Positions 1 through 9,488 of a stretch of 45,643 bases of DNA are shown here, in pieces (position 1 is the first letter of the stretch; the number at the start of each line of letters is the position of its first letter). The DNA is from Verrucomicrobiota bacterium (GTDB taxonomy: Bacteria > Verrucomicrobiota > Verrucomicrobiia > Opitutales > Opitutaceae). The stretch lies in assembly GCA_025361935.1 (NCBI GenBank), contig JANYJB010000069.1, forward strand, positions 1 to 45,643, given 5' to 3'. The translations under genes were made by a program, and so were the position numbers. The notes below the pieces were generated by a model. That model worked only from the letters and a program-made list of their open reading frames with translations. It made no database searches and was not told the DNA's origin.

Positions 1-1
1 C

Positions 2-997
<996 letters not shown>

Positions 998-1013
998 GGC
1001 GCTCACGTATTTC

Positions 1014-1082
1014 TGATTTCGGCTTTCGGATTTCAGCCGCCACCGTAAGCACACAAAAATCCAAAATCCGGAATCCGAAATA
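1014..1082. repeat. Intergenic palindrome-like repeat of TTTCGGATTT/AATCCGAAA words
   Basis: The mreB-mreC gap holds two oppositely oriented arms: ATTTCGGCTTTCGGATTT (1016-1033) and, on the other side, AAATCC-type words ending in TCCGGAATCCGAAAT (1067-1081). The same 15-mer occurs in ispG (30815-30829) and, with one mismatch, in the transglutaminase gene (4711-4725). It resembles the other short-word palindromes in this window. Function unknown. Confidence 0.6.
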
Positions 1083-1100
1083 GTAAATTTCGCACGCCCC

Positions 1101-1943
1101 GTGTCCGCCAAACGCTTCGACCAAGCCCACCCGTTTCTCACGCTCGCCCTCGTATTTGCGGCTTGGCTGGTGGTGCCGACTGCGGTGAAACGAGTCCTCC
1201 GCGCGGGGTTTTTTGAGATGCAGGCGCCCGTCGAGGCGTCCGCTTCCTACATCCGCGACCTGCAGGAATTCTGGTCTCTCAAAACCCGCTCGAAAAACGA
1301 CCTGATCGAGGCGGGCCGCGATCTCATCCACCTCAACGCCGCCTACGAAGTGCGGCTCCAGCAGGACGCCGATCTCCGCGCCCAACTCGAACGTCTCGGC
1401 CGTCTCCTCAACCTTCCCGCGCCCGAGGGCTACCGCGCCGAGGCGGCCCGCGTCGTCCGCCGCGATTTCTCCGGCTGGTGGCAGCAGCTCGTCATCCGCA
1501 AGGGCTCCAACTACGGCCTCACCGTGGGCGCCCCCGTGATCTACGCCGGCGGCGTGGTCGGACGCATCCGCGAGGTTCATGCCTACACCTCGGTCGTCGA
1601 GCTCATCAGCAGCCCCGGAGTGCGCATCGCCGCCTGCCTCGAAGGCGACACGCGCCCAATCAGTTACCAGGGCGGCATAAACCCCACCCTTTCCCCCGCT
1701 CGCGGCGAAGTCGAATACGTGCCCGTCGATGTCTTCGTGAGTCCCTCGGCCCCGCGACGGCTCGTGACCTCCGGCCTTGGCGGCGTTTTCCCGGGTGGAC
1801 TCACCATCGGCTCTCTCACCAACGTCGAACCCAGCAGCGACGGCTTGTTCAAAAGCGGCGGCGTGCAGCTCGACGCCGACCTCTCCGACCTCTCCGAAGT
1901 GACCGTGCTCGTGCCCGAGGAAACACCGCCCGCCGCAAACTGA
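1101..1943 (+). CDS. mreC: Rod shape-determining protein MreC
   Basis: Bitopic inner-membrane protein that links MreB filaments to periplasmic wall synthases and activates PBP2. The 280-residue product has one N-terminal membrane segment (about residues 12-30), a coiled-coil stretch (about 60-105) and the beta-barrel domain with the typical VGAPVIYAGGVVGRI and GLGGVFPGGLTIG motifs. The GTG at 1101 is chosen because the upstream sequence is repeat material and the N-terminus then begins just before the membrane helix. It follows mreB after a 103-bp gap that is mostly repeat, and its stop is one base from the mreD start, so the two are translationally close. Confidence 0.93.
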   Translation: MSAKRFDQAHPFLTLALVFAAWLVVPTAVKRVLRAGFFEMQAPVEASASYIRDLQEFWSLKTRSKNDLIEAGRDLIHLNAAYEVRLQQDADLRAQLERLGRLLNLPAPEGYRAEAARVVRRDFSGWWQQLVIRKGSNYGLTVGAPVIYAGGVVGRIREVHAYTSVVELISSPGVRIAACLEGDTRPISYQGGINPTLSPARGEVEYVPVDVFVSPSAPRRLVTSGLGGVFPGGLTIGSLTNVEPSSDGLFKSGGVQLDADLSDLSEVTVLVPEETPPAAN

Positions 1944-1944
1944 C

Positions 1945-2469
1945 ATGAAGCTCCGCGTCTTCATTCTCTCGCTCGCGTCGTTGCTCCTGGTCGTGCTGCT
2001 GGGCCAGCTTAATCACTACCTTGGGCCGTGGCAGCTTCATGCGTGGTGCGGCGGCCTCTTCGTGGCGTTTGCCGCCCTGCGCCTCGACTTTCGCACCGGC
2101 GCGGCGGCGGCGTTCATCGGCGGCCTGCTGCTCGATGCCGGCTCGCCGGTTACTTTCGGAACGCACGCGCTGCTCTTCCTCGCCGCCCACGCCGCGATCT
2201 TCAACGTTCGCGCCCGCGCCCCCCGCGACGAAACCATCGTGGGCGTGATCGCGGCGCTGCTCGCCAACCTCGGTCTCTTCCTCGCGCTGTCTTTTCTCCG
2301 CGTGGATCTCGGCCCCGATTCCGGCGAGGCCTGGATGCGCGACTTCGCCGATCTGCTCGTCTCCCAACTTGTTCTCGCCCTCATCGCCCCTTGGTTCTTC
2401 GCCGTGCAGGCGAACCTTCTGAGAATGAGCGGCACCCACATCCGCGACGCCTCGCGCGGGGCGTTTTAA
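1945..2469 (+). CDS. mreD: Rod shape-determining protein MreD
   Basis: Predicted polytopic inner-membrane protein of the elongasome that partners MreC. The 174-residue product is almost entirely hydrophobic helices (about five to six, for example residues 5-25, 33-60, 65-85, 95-115, 135-160), the usual size and pattern for MreD. MreD sequences are poorly conserved, so the call rests on topology and on position between mreC and mrdA. The ATG lies one base after the mreC stop. Confidence 0.85.
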   Translation: MKLRVFILSLASLLLVVLLGQLNHYLGPWQLHAWCGGLFVAFAALRLDFRTGAAAAFIGGLLLDAGSPVTFGTHALLFLAAHAAIFNVRARAPRDETIVGVIAALLANLGLFLALSFLRVDLGPDSGEAWMRDFADLLVSQLVLALIAPWFFAVQANLLRMSGTHIRDASRGAF

Positions 2470-2480
2470 CCGGCTTGCGC

Positions 2481-4445
2481 ATGGCAAACCAAGGCTCAGA
2501 GCGCGTCGGCGGACTGGTCGAAACCCACAAGGGCTACAACCCGCGCATCCTCTTCTTCTATTTTTTCATCGCCGCCATCCTGCTCACGCTCGGCGGCGGG
2601 CTGGCCTACCGGCAGCTTTTCAGCAACGACCGCTACCACGAGGCCGAGAAGAAACAAAACCAGCGCCGCATCCTCGTCCCCGGTCCGCGCGGCATCATCT
2701 TTGACCGCACCGGCCGCGTGCTCGTGGGCAACCGCCCGCGCTTCGCCGTCACGCTCTACCTAGACCAATTGCGCCAGGATTTCCGCGCCGAATACATCAA
2801 GATACGCAAGGCCTACCGGGAGGCCGACGATAAGAACCTCCCCACCATCGACCAGATGCAGCGCATCGCCCGGTTCACCGTCGTCCGGCGCTACCTCGAC
2901 CAGGTTAACCAGGTTCTCGGCCGCCACGAGGAACTCGACTCCGACGAACTCAACAAGCACTTCCGCCAGCAACTCCTCTTGCCCTACATCCTCCTCGACG
3001 ACCTGAAGGCCGAGGAATACGCCCGCCTCATCGAGCGCCTGCCGGTCAACTCCCCCCTCCAGGTTTACACCTCCAGCATTCGCTCCTATCCGCTCGGTTC
3101 CATCGCCGCCCACACCCTCGGCTACGTCACCGGCAACGACGACATCGAGCCCTCCGACAACTTCCCCGGCGCCGACCTCACCACCTTCAAGATGAAGGGC
3201 ACCGTCGGGCGCGAGGGCATCGAGTCGAAATTCGACGCCGACCTCCAAGGCGAGACCGGCGGTGCCATTTACCGCGTCGATCCCTCCGGCTACCGCGTCA
3301 ACCCTCCGCTCTCGAAACGCCAGCCCGTCCACGGCCACGACCTGCACACCTCGCTCGACGCCGAACTCCAGATCGTCGCCGAAAAAGCCATCGTCGAAAC
3401 CGAGCTCAACGGTGCCGCCGTCGCCCTCGACATCCGCACCGGTGAAGTTCTCGTCCTCGCCAGCAAGCCTGACTACAACCTCGAAGACTTCATCCCCCGC
3501 CTCAACCACGACAAGGCGAAGCAGATCAACGACCAGGGCGCCTGGCTCAACCGCGCCGTCAGCGGCATCTACCCGCCCGGCTCCACTTTCAAGATCGTCA
3601 CTTCGTCCGCCGGCCTGCTCGCGGGCCTGGATGCCGATAAATTTTCCGTGGACTGCACCGGTTCGATCATGGTCGGCGCCCGCCGCTTCACCTGCGAAAA
3701 CGGCCACGGCATCCACGGCGTCATCTCGCTCACCGAGGCCATCGCGGAGAGCTGCGACTCGTTTTTTTACCAGTTCGGCCTCGCGACCGGCGCCGAAAAA
3801 ATCTCCGCCACGGCCGACCGTTTCCACCTCGACCGCCCCACCGGCATTGACCTGCCCTACGAGACGAAGAGCATGCTCATCCCCGACGCCGCCTGGAAAA
3901 AATCCCGGCGCGACGAAGCCTGGTTCCCAGGGGACACCGCCAACATGTCCATCGGCCAGGGCTTCATCGGCGTGACCCCGCTCCAGATGGCCTGCTTCGC
4001 CGCCTCCTTCGCGCGCGGCGAGACGGTCACGAAGCCCTACCTGTTGCACGACCCCGAACGCCCCGCGCAACACACCGAGCCCATCGGTCTCACGCCCGCG
4101 CAACACGCCGCCATTGTGCAGGGCATGGTCGGCTGCGTTGACCACGGCACCGCCAAAATCCTTACCACGATTCCCTCGATGCGCATCCCCGGCCTGACGC
4201 TCGCCGGCAAGACCGGCACCGCGCAGGTCCACGGCAAGGACGGCAACCTCAACATCGCCTGGTTCATCTGCTTCGCCCCCGTGGAAAATCCAAAAATTGC
4301 CGTCGCCGTCGTGCTCGAAGGCAACGTCGGCGAAGAGACCGGCGGCGGCCGCAACGCCGGCCCCGTGGCCCAGGCCATCCTCAAAAAGTGGCAGGACACC
4401 CAATCCCGCCCACCCGCGCCAGTCATCACCATCCCGGGAAAATAG
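2481..4445 (+). CDS. mrdA: Penicillin-binding protein 2 (elongasome transpeptidase)
   Basis: Class B penicillin-binding protein that cross-links peptidoglycan during side-wall elongation in the periplasm. One membrane helix (about residues 22-46) is followed by the PBP dimerisation domain and the transpeptidase domain. The three active-site motifs are visible: S-T-F-K with nucleophile Ser368, S-C-D around Ser424, and K-T-G at 577-579. Length 654 residues is normal. The frame is open upstream to 2028, but that part overlaps mreD in another frame; the ATG at 2481, 11 bases after the mreD stop, gives the proper cytoplasmic tail. rodA, the usual next gene, is absent: structured element copy A follows 3 bases after the stop, then convergent genes. 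Confidence 0.95.
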   Translation: MANQGSERVGGLVETHKGYNPRILFFYFFIAAILLTLGGGLAYRQLFSNDRYHEAEKKQNQRRILVPGPRGIIFDRTGRVLVGNRPRFAVTLYLDQLRQDFRAEYIKIRKAYREADDKNLPTIDQMQRIARFTVVRRYLDQVNQVLGRHEELDSDELNKHFRQQLLLPYILLDDLKAEEYARLIERLPVNSPLQVYTSSIRSYPLGSIAAHTLGYVTGNDDIEPSDNFPGADLTTFKMKGTVGREGIESKFDADLQGETGGAIYRVDPSGYRVNPPLSKRQPVHGHDLHTSLDAELQIVAEKAIVETELNGAAVALDIRTGEVLVLASKPDYNLEDFIPRLNHDKAKQINDQGAWLNRAVSGIYPPGSTFKIVTSSAGLLAGLDADKFSVDCTGSIMVGARRFTCENGHGIHGVISLTEAIAESCDSFFYQFGLATGAEKISATADRFHLDRPTGIDLPYETKSMLIPDAAWKKSRRDEAWFPGDTANMSIGQGFIGVTPLQMACFAASFARGETVTKPYLLHDPERPAQHTEPIGLTPAQHAAIVQGMVGCVDHGTAKILTTIPSMRIPGLTLAGKTGTAQVHGKDGNLNIAWFICFAPVENPKIAVAVVLEGNVGEETGGGRNAGPVAQAILKKWQDTQSRPPAPVITIPGK

Positions 4446-4448
4446 TCC

Positions 4449-4565
4449 CGCGGCATCAGCCGCCCGTCCGCTTAATCGTGAAGGCCATTGGCCGTAACCG
4501 CTCCCAGAGAAACTCCCCGTTGGGAGTTTCCATTAGTGGTGAAACACTCCGTAGCTTGGATTCCG
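4449..4565. repeat. Structured repeat element, copy A
   Basis: Shares a conserved skeleton with 16730-16858. Order on the plus strand: hairpin I GCGGC-ATCA-GCCGC (4450-4463); conserved TCCGCTTAAYCGTG; hairpin III GGCC-ATT-GGCC (4483-4493); ACCGC (4497-4501) that can pair with GTGGT (4536-4540) around hairpin IV GAAACTCCC-CGTT-GGGAGTTTC (4509-4530); then conserved AAACNCTCCG and a final ATTCCG. In copy B hairpin IV has a different sequence but still pairs perfectly, and hairpin III is longer. It lies between convergent mrdA and the transglutaminase gene, 14 bases beyond the latter's stop. It may be a structured RNA, a bidirectional terminator or a small mobile element. Confidence 0.7.
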
Positions 4566-4578
4566 TTTTCAAAAATCC

Positions 4579-6783
4579 TCACCGCCGCCTCCGCGCCAGC
4601 GTCCGCTTCGCCCGGCGGAAAACCCCCGTCGGCTCCGGCCACTTCGCCGAGGGTCCGTAGCGAAGGTTCTCCAGCTCCGCACGCACGCCGTCCAAATCCG
4701 CCATTACCGATCCGGAGTCCGAAATTTTCCTCAGCCACCGCCCCGCCTCGCGCCGCACAGGATCTGGCCCGCCTCGCATCCGACCGCTTCGCCAGCGCAA
4801 CCACGCGCCGCGCCCGGCCAGTCTCCATCCGACCACGCCAAAGACGACCGCCGCCGCCGATAGCCCCCACGCCGCAACTCGTCGCGCATCCCACGGGCTG
4901 GCGATCCACGCCTTCAACGCCTCCAGTTTTTCCCGCAGCGTTTTCTTGAACTCACGCAGCCGCTCGTCGGCCAGTTTCTTGGCGTTGTGCACCAGCCGCA
5001 CCTGCGACTGCTGGTCAAAGTTCACGATTCTCCGATACCAAAAAACCCGCAGGCTCTCGAACCGCGCCGCCCAACTGTCGTCGCGGATGCGCGCAAGCAC
5101 CGCCTCGCCCTGCGGCGCGTTGGCCGAATCTCCCACCGCCGCCGCTCCCGGCGTCGGATCGACCCGCAGCCACGCCCCCGCCGCCTTGTCGTAAACCTCG
5201 CACCACGCGTGCGCATCGGAATTGCGGACGGTGATGTTTTCGCTGCGCGCGTTCCAACTGCCTCCCTTGAAGCCCAGAGCGACACGCGTCGGATAACCCG
5301 CCGTCCGCGCCAGCAACGTGAAAGCGCCGGCAAACAGCTCGCAATGCCCCGGCTCCGCGGAATCCACCCAGCGCACCAATGGATCCGAGTCCGCCGGGCC
5401 ACTGCCTATCGAGCTTTGCAACGAGTAGGCGTGACGCTTCGCCAGCCAGCGGCTCGCACTACGCGCAAACTCCGGCGCGCTTCCCGGAGGCGCGCCGATC
5501 TCCGCCACCCACGCAGCCAGTTTCACCTTCTCATCGGTATGAAGCACCAGCTCGGTGAGCGACGGCAGTTTCAACTCCGACTTGTCATTGAGCCTGATTT
5601 CCCCGCCCTTCTCCGGCAGCTTGAGCGACGGTCCGGACTGCATTCCCTCGACGCGGTAGGCGAGCATCTTGGACGGCGTCTGGCGCAGCATCACCAGCCC
5701 CGTGTCGCGGTTGAACGCCACTTCCTTTTCGCCCTCGAACCCGATCTCGTTGAACGCGCCCAGCAACGGCAGAAACCGGCTCGTGCCTGTCTCCACGTAA
5801 AATGTCCACACGGGCGTCCTGGCCGACAAAGGCGCGTCGCCCTGCACGCGTGCGTTTTGCGCAGACACCCGATCGAGTGAAAATTTCGCCGCGGCCGACA
5901 TGCGAAAACTCCCTTTGGAATATTCGTCCAGCACCAGCATTCGCCAGTAGAGTTGCGCCGGCATCTGCGACCGGTCCGACACGTCCACGCTGAGCGCCAC
6001 GCTCGTGTCGCGCTGGATGTCCACCACGTCGCCAAACTGGATGTTTTCGCTGAAACCCGTCTTCGCGTGGCTCGTGATCAGCCGGTCAAGAAACAGCGAG
6101 TTCCCCAGTTCAAAGCGCGGGATCGCCATGAAAAGCACCGCCGACAACCCCACTACTCCGGCGAAAAGCAGCCCGCCCAGCACCGCCACGCGCCAGTCCA
6201 CGCATTCGCGCAAACGCTGCGCCAGCCGCCGCCATTCCACCTGCATCCATCCGCCCGTCTCGCCCGCCAGCGTCGGCTCTGATTCCATCCCGTCAACCAA
6301 CGTGATTACCAATAAAAACAACAGCGCGCACGCCGTGAACACCACGATCTGCGCCGCGAAAACGATCGAGACCGACACCACTCCGCCCACCACGACCAGA
6401 AACAATCCGAGCACGATGATCTGCAGGTCGTCGCGTCGCTTGCGTGGCGTGATCACCCGATACAGCACCAGCATGAGCGCCAGCCGGATGACCGGCGGCA
6501 GCGGCTCCCTCCAGTGCCCGGCCATGTCGATCGCGAAAACCGAAAGTAGGATCGGAAACGCCAGCCGGTGCGCCAGCCTCGGCACGCGCATCGTGAGCCC
6601 CGGCCTTACTGTCACCACCGGAATCGCCACCGTCGCAAGCACCAGCAACAACCACGCCTCCACGTCCATATAAACCACCGTCCATGCGGAGATCAGCGCC
6701 AGCAGGCCGCCGATCAGCCACTTGAGCTGGTGAAGCTCCGCGAGGTTAAGCTGTGGCCGCCGGTTTTCCATCGACATGGGCAA
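4579..6783 (-). CDS. TgpA-like transmembrane transglutaminase (DUF3488/transglutaminase-like)
   Basis: Predicted membrane protein with a periplasmic transglutaminase-like domain. The N-terminal part (about residues 20-215) has six or so hydrophobic helices as in DUF3488/TgpA proteins. The catalytic triad is visible: Cys in GHCELF (about 480), His in DAHAWCEV (about 524) and Asp in VDPTPG (about 542). A further helix near 640-665 follows. The 734-residue length fits the family. It is last of the unit MoxR-DUF58-TgpA and overlaps the DUF58 gene by 38 bases; in-frame ATGs at 6777 and 6771 are alternative starts. An in-frame stretch encoding KISDSGSVM (4711-4725) matches the repeat word seen between mreB and mreC. 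The substrate is unknown. Confidence 0.9.
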   Translation of the reverse strand: MPMSMENRRPQLNLAELHQLKWLIGGLLALISAWTVVYMDVEAWLLLVLATVAIPVVTVRPGLTMRVPRLAHRLAFPILLSVFAIDMAGHWREPLPPVIRLALMLVLYRVITPRKRRDDLQIIVLGLFLVVVGGVVSVSIVFAAQIVVFTACALLFLLVITLVDGMESEPTLAGETGGWMQVEWRRLAQRLRECVDWRVAVLGGLLFAGVVGLSAVLFMAIPRFELGNSLFLDRLITSHAKTGFSENIQFGDVVDIQRDTSVALSVDVSDRSQMPAQLYWRMLVLDEYSKGSFRMSAAAKFSLDRVSAQNARVQGDAPLSARTPVWTFYVETGTSRFLPLLGAFNEIGFEGEKEVAFNRDTGLVMLRQTPSKMLAYRVEGMQSGPSLKLPEKGGEIRLNDKSELKLPSLTELVLHTDEKVKLAAWVAEIGAPPGSAPEFARSASRWLAKRHAYSLQSSIGSGPADSDPLVRWVDSAEPGHCELFAGAFTLLARTAGYPTRVALGFKGGSWNARSENITVRNSDAHAWCEVYDKAAGAWLRVDPTPGAAAVGDSANAPQGEAVLARIRDDSWAARFESLRVFWYRRIVNFDQQSQVRLVHNAKKLADERLREFKKTLREKLEALKAWIASPWDARRVAAWGLSAAAVVFGVVGWRLAGRGAWLRWRSGRMRGGPDPVRREAGRWLRKISDSGSVMADLDGVRAELENLRYGPSAKWPEPTGVFRRAKRTLARRRR

Positions 6784-7921
6784 GCACGCCCCGCGCCCCG
6801 TCGGGCGCGAAGGTCAGCACGTTGAAACGCCGGCCCGCGCCCGCGCTTGTGGTAGGTTGGTAGGGCTGGTCCACCGGTGCGGCGAGCGCCAGACGGTCGA
6901 GAAAAAGTTCCAGGTCGCGCACGCTCCTCACCAGATAGGTCGGCTCGTCGTTGAGCGCGACCGAGGTGAGCCGGCCCGCGCGGAAAAGATCCTCCGCCAG
7001 CGTCGCCGCAAAACTGCACAGCAGCTCGAACTGCTCCGGGCGCATCCACACTTCCGCCGAAGTCTGCACCCACAGGGAAAAGCCCGCCTGCATCTCCGTC
7101 GCAAACTGCCGCACCACCAGCCGGCGCAGCCGCGCGCTCGCCTTCCAGTGCACCGCCCGCTGCGAGTCGCCTTGCGCGTAGGGCCGCAGCGCCAGCAGGT
7201 CGCCTCCCTGCCCCGCCGTCGCCTTTTGTTCGCCAATTCCCGGATGGCGCCACGACACGAGGGGAAACCGCCGGTATTCCACGGACGCCGGCCACACCAG
7301 CGCCTCCCGCCGAAGCTCCGAACCGATGATTTTCCGCAAAAATCCAAAAGGGAAAAGCGAACCCACCGCCACCAGCTCGACCGTAGCCGCGCCGCGTTTT
7401 TGCGGGCAAAAAGTCCACTCGACGCGCGTCTCCCCGCGCGGATCAAGCCGCCCCGCCAGCGCGCGGCGCACGGGCTTGGCCATGCCGGTGGCCGTGAAGT
7501 CAAACCACAGGCCGTAGGTCGGCAGCACGCGCTTGGCGTTGCGCAACTCAAGCGTCACGGCGTGTTCCCGCCCCACGCGAAGCGGCGGCGTCAACCGCAG
7601 CCGCCACGTCACCTCTTTGAGGTTGAACCACGAAAGCACACCGCTCGAAACCAGGCACGCGAGCAGCAGCGAGAGCGTGATGAAAAGGATGTTGCTCGAC
7701 GTATTGTAGGCCGCCGTGCCGATGCCGAGCGACACCGCGATGAGCAAAGTGCCCGGCACGGTGGGCAGGATGCGTTGACCCCGCTGGGGATAGACCAGCG
7801 ACCACAGCAGACGGCTCCAGCGCCGTGACCGGCTGCGCGCGCCGTGAAAATCCACCCCGTTCCAGTCCGTCGCCGCAGGGACGGCGGACGCGTCGGGAGA
7901 AACGGATTCAGTTGCGGTCAT
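6746..7921 (-). CDS. DUF58 domain protein
   Basis: DUF58 proteins are von Willebrand-A-like proteins encoded with MoxR ATPases. The product has two adjacent hydrophobic helices (about residues 42-85, around TVPGTLLIAVSLGIGTAAYN) and a cytoplasmic C-terminal half with the family hallmark RPYAQGDSQRAVHWKASAR (about 245-265). The start is placed at ATG 7921 (MTATESVSP). The frame stays open to 8101, but that extension lies in an inverted repeat (7951-8036) and is not credible coding sequence. It sits between moxR-like and TgpA-like genes, overlapping the latter. Confidence 0.9.
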   Translation of the reverse strand: MTATESVSPDASAVPAATDWNGVDFHGARSRSRRWSRLLWSLVYPQRGQRILPTVPGTLLIAVSLGIGTAAYNTSSNILFITLSLLLACLVSSGVLSWFNLKEVTWRLRLTPPLRVGREHAVTLELRNAKRVLPTYGLWFDFTATGMAKPVRRALAGRLDPRGETRVEWTFCPQKRGAATVELVAVGSLFPFGFLRKIIGSELRREALVWPASVEYRRFPLVSWRHPGIGEQKATAGQGGDLLALRPYAQGDSQRAVHWKASARLRRLVVRQFATEMQAGFSLWVQTSAEVWMRPEQFELLCSFAATLAEDLFRAGRLTSVALNDEPTYLVRSVRDLELFLDRLALAAPVDQPYQPTTSAGAGRRFNVLTFAPDGARGVLAHVDGKPAATA

Positions 7922-7950
7922 CGCAAGTCCGCCTTTCGCCGCAAAATCCG

Positions 7951-8036
7951 AGGTAGGGCGGGACCGCTGGGCCCGCCGTGAATCGCCCTCGGTGAGCGCA
8001 CCTCCAACCGGACGGCCCAGCGGTCCGCCCCTACCT
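7951..8036. repeat. Inverted repeat upstream of DUF58 gene
   Basis: Arms 7951-7977 and 8010-8036 match at 23 of 27 positions; the core GGACCGCTGGGCC is shared. A truncated copy lies at 34390-34410 (19 of 21 bases identical to 7958-7978). It separates the MoxR and DUF58 genes without an obvious terminator tail. Confidence 0.7.
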
Positions 8037-8110
8037 TTTCGGAAACCGACAACATGACGTAATGAGTGTGTTCGTAAGGTTTGGCCCCTTGGTCTTTGCA
8101 ATTTGCGTGC

Positions 8111-9082
8111 TCAGACGGGCAGGGCCACCGCCGCCGTGATACGCCTCAAAATCGCCGTGATGGCGCGGCGCTCCTCCAGTGCGTCGGGACTCTGGCGCAC
8201 GAGCGCGAGCCGGTGAGCGAAGACCGGCACGATGAGCGTCTGCACATCCTCCGGCAGCACGAAATCACGGCCCAGCAGCAGCGCACGCGCCTGCGCGGCG
8301 TGCTTGAGCGCCAGCCCGCCGCGCACCGAGACGCCCGCCTTGAACTCGGCCTCCGTGCGCGTCGCCGTGACGAGCTTCAAAACATAATCCAGCACCGAAT
8401 CCTCGATGAACACCTGCTGGGCGACGACTTGCAGCCGGAGAATGTCGTCCCGGTTGGCCACGGCGTTGAGCACGATGGCGTCATAGTTCGTGCGTGGTGC
8501 CCGGAGGATTTCGAGTTCGTCGTTCGCCTCGGGGTAGCCCATGTGCAGCCGCATGAGGAAGCGGTCCATCTGGCTCTCCGGCAGCGGAAAAGTCCCCTCA
8601 TAGTCCACCGGGTTCTGCGTGGCAAAAACCAGAAACGGCGCCCCCACCGCATGCGCCTCTCCGTCGATCGTGACACGTGCGCGATCCATCACCTCGAGCA
8701 GCGCCGACTGGGTTTTGGGCGTCGCGCGGTTGATCTCGTCGGCGAGGACCACGTTGGCGAAGACCGGACCTTTTTTGAAAACGAAACGTTTCTCATGCTC
8801 GTCGTAAACCGACACGCCCGTGACGTCGCTCGGCAACAGGTCGCTGGTGAACTGGATGCGGGCGAATGCGCAGTTCATGGAGCGGGCAAGCGAGTAGGCG
8901 AGCGTGGTCTTGCCCACGCCCGGCAAGTCCTCGATGAGGAGATGCCCGGCGGCAACGAGGCAGACGAGCACCTGCTCGATCACGTCGTCCTTGCCCTTGA
9001 TGGTGACGCGCATATTGGCGCGCAGCCTTTCCAAAATCTGGCGTGCTTCTGAAACCACGGGCGCGGACACAAAATCGCTCAT
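8111..9082 (-). CDS. MoxR-family AAA+ ATPase
   Basis: AAA+ ATPase of the MoxR class, thought to act as a chaperone for vWA/DUF58 partners. The 323-residue product shows Walker A LPGVGKTT (about residues 55-62), Walker B VVLADEINRA (about 110-119), sensor 1 ATQNPVDYEGTFPLPE and the C-terminal lid with SVRGGLAL. The start is ATG 9082 (MSDFVSAP); the 28 upstream in-frame codons lack family similarity. It is first of MoxR-DUF58-TgpA, a conserved trio, and follows the exonuclease and small unknown genes on the same strand. Confidence 0.94.
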   Translation of the reverse strand: MSDFVSAPVVSEARQILERLRANMRVTIKGKDDVIEQVLVCLVAAGHLLIEDLPGVGKTTLAYSLARSMNCAFARIQFTSDLLPSDVTGVSVYDEHEKRFVFKKGPVFANVVLADEINRATPKTQSALLEVMDRARVTIDGEAHAVGAPFLVFATQNPVDYEGTFPLPESQMDRFLMRLHMGYPEANDELEILRAPRTNYDAIVLNAVANRDDILRLQVVAQQVFIEDSVLDYVLKLVTATRTEAEFKAGVSVRGGLALKHAAQARALLLGRDFVLPEDVQTLIVPVFAHRLALVRQSPDALEERRAITAILRRITAAVALPV

Positions 9083-9131
9083 GGGAGAAAAGTAGCCCGA
9101 GTGCGCCCGCGCGCAAACGCGATTTACGGAT

Positions 9132-9488
9132 TCACCGCCGCCCGACTCGCGTCCGAAACGCCACATACTTCACCCCGTCAACCGGCAGCATGAACGACTC
9201 CCAGATATCCCCCGCGCCTCCCCGGCAGCGGAGCAGCGTCAGCACTTCGTCGCCCTGCACCACCACGATGTTGCCCTCATGGCCGTTTCCGGCGCCTTCC
9301 CCCGCGTGCGTTGATTCAAAGAACTCGAAAAAACACCGCCTGCGCCCATCGGCCACGTAGAACTCCGCTTTCCGCAGTCCCTCGCCCGGCGACGGGAAAA
9401 GCTCCCGCACCTCCTGCGTCAATTGAGCGAAACCGCGCGGCTCGCAATGATTCCGTAAAAAGAAAACCACCCGCGCCATGGTCGTCAT
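9132..9488 (-). CDS. Unknown 118-residue protein
   Basis: No family recognised. The start is ATG 9488, which overlaps the TGA of the exonuclease gene (ATGA, minus strand), strong evidence for translational coupling and for the gene being real. The product MTTMARVVFFLRNH... has mixed alpha/beta composition, a repeated pattern of beta-like segments (RKAEFYVADG, CFFEFFES, NIVVVQGDEVLTLL, VKYVAFRTRV), and no signal peptide or membrane helix. Coupling to a DEDD exonuclease suggests a related role, but nothing in the sequence proves it. Confidence 0.75.
   Translation of the reverse strand: MTTMARVVFFLRNHCEPRGFAQLTQEVRELFPSPGEGLRKAEFYVADGRRRCFFEFFESTHAGEGAGNGHEGNIVVVQGDEVLTLLRCRGGAGDIWESFMLPVDGVKYVAFRTRVGRR

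Noticed and set aside
2760..4403. Minus-strand frame of 547 codons opposite mrdA
   Set aside because: Gly/Val/Asp-rich shadow of a high-GC gene; mrdA has all active-site motifs.
4449..4565. Idea that the structured elements are integron attC sites
   Set aside because: No GTTRRRY/RYYYAAC core pair at the two ends and no gene cassette arrangement or integrase nearby.
7922..8101. N-terminal extension of the DUF58 gene
   Set aside because: The extension is translated inverted repeat and would begin just beside the MoxR gene end; ATG 7921 is the better start.
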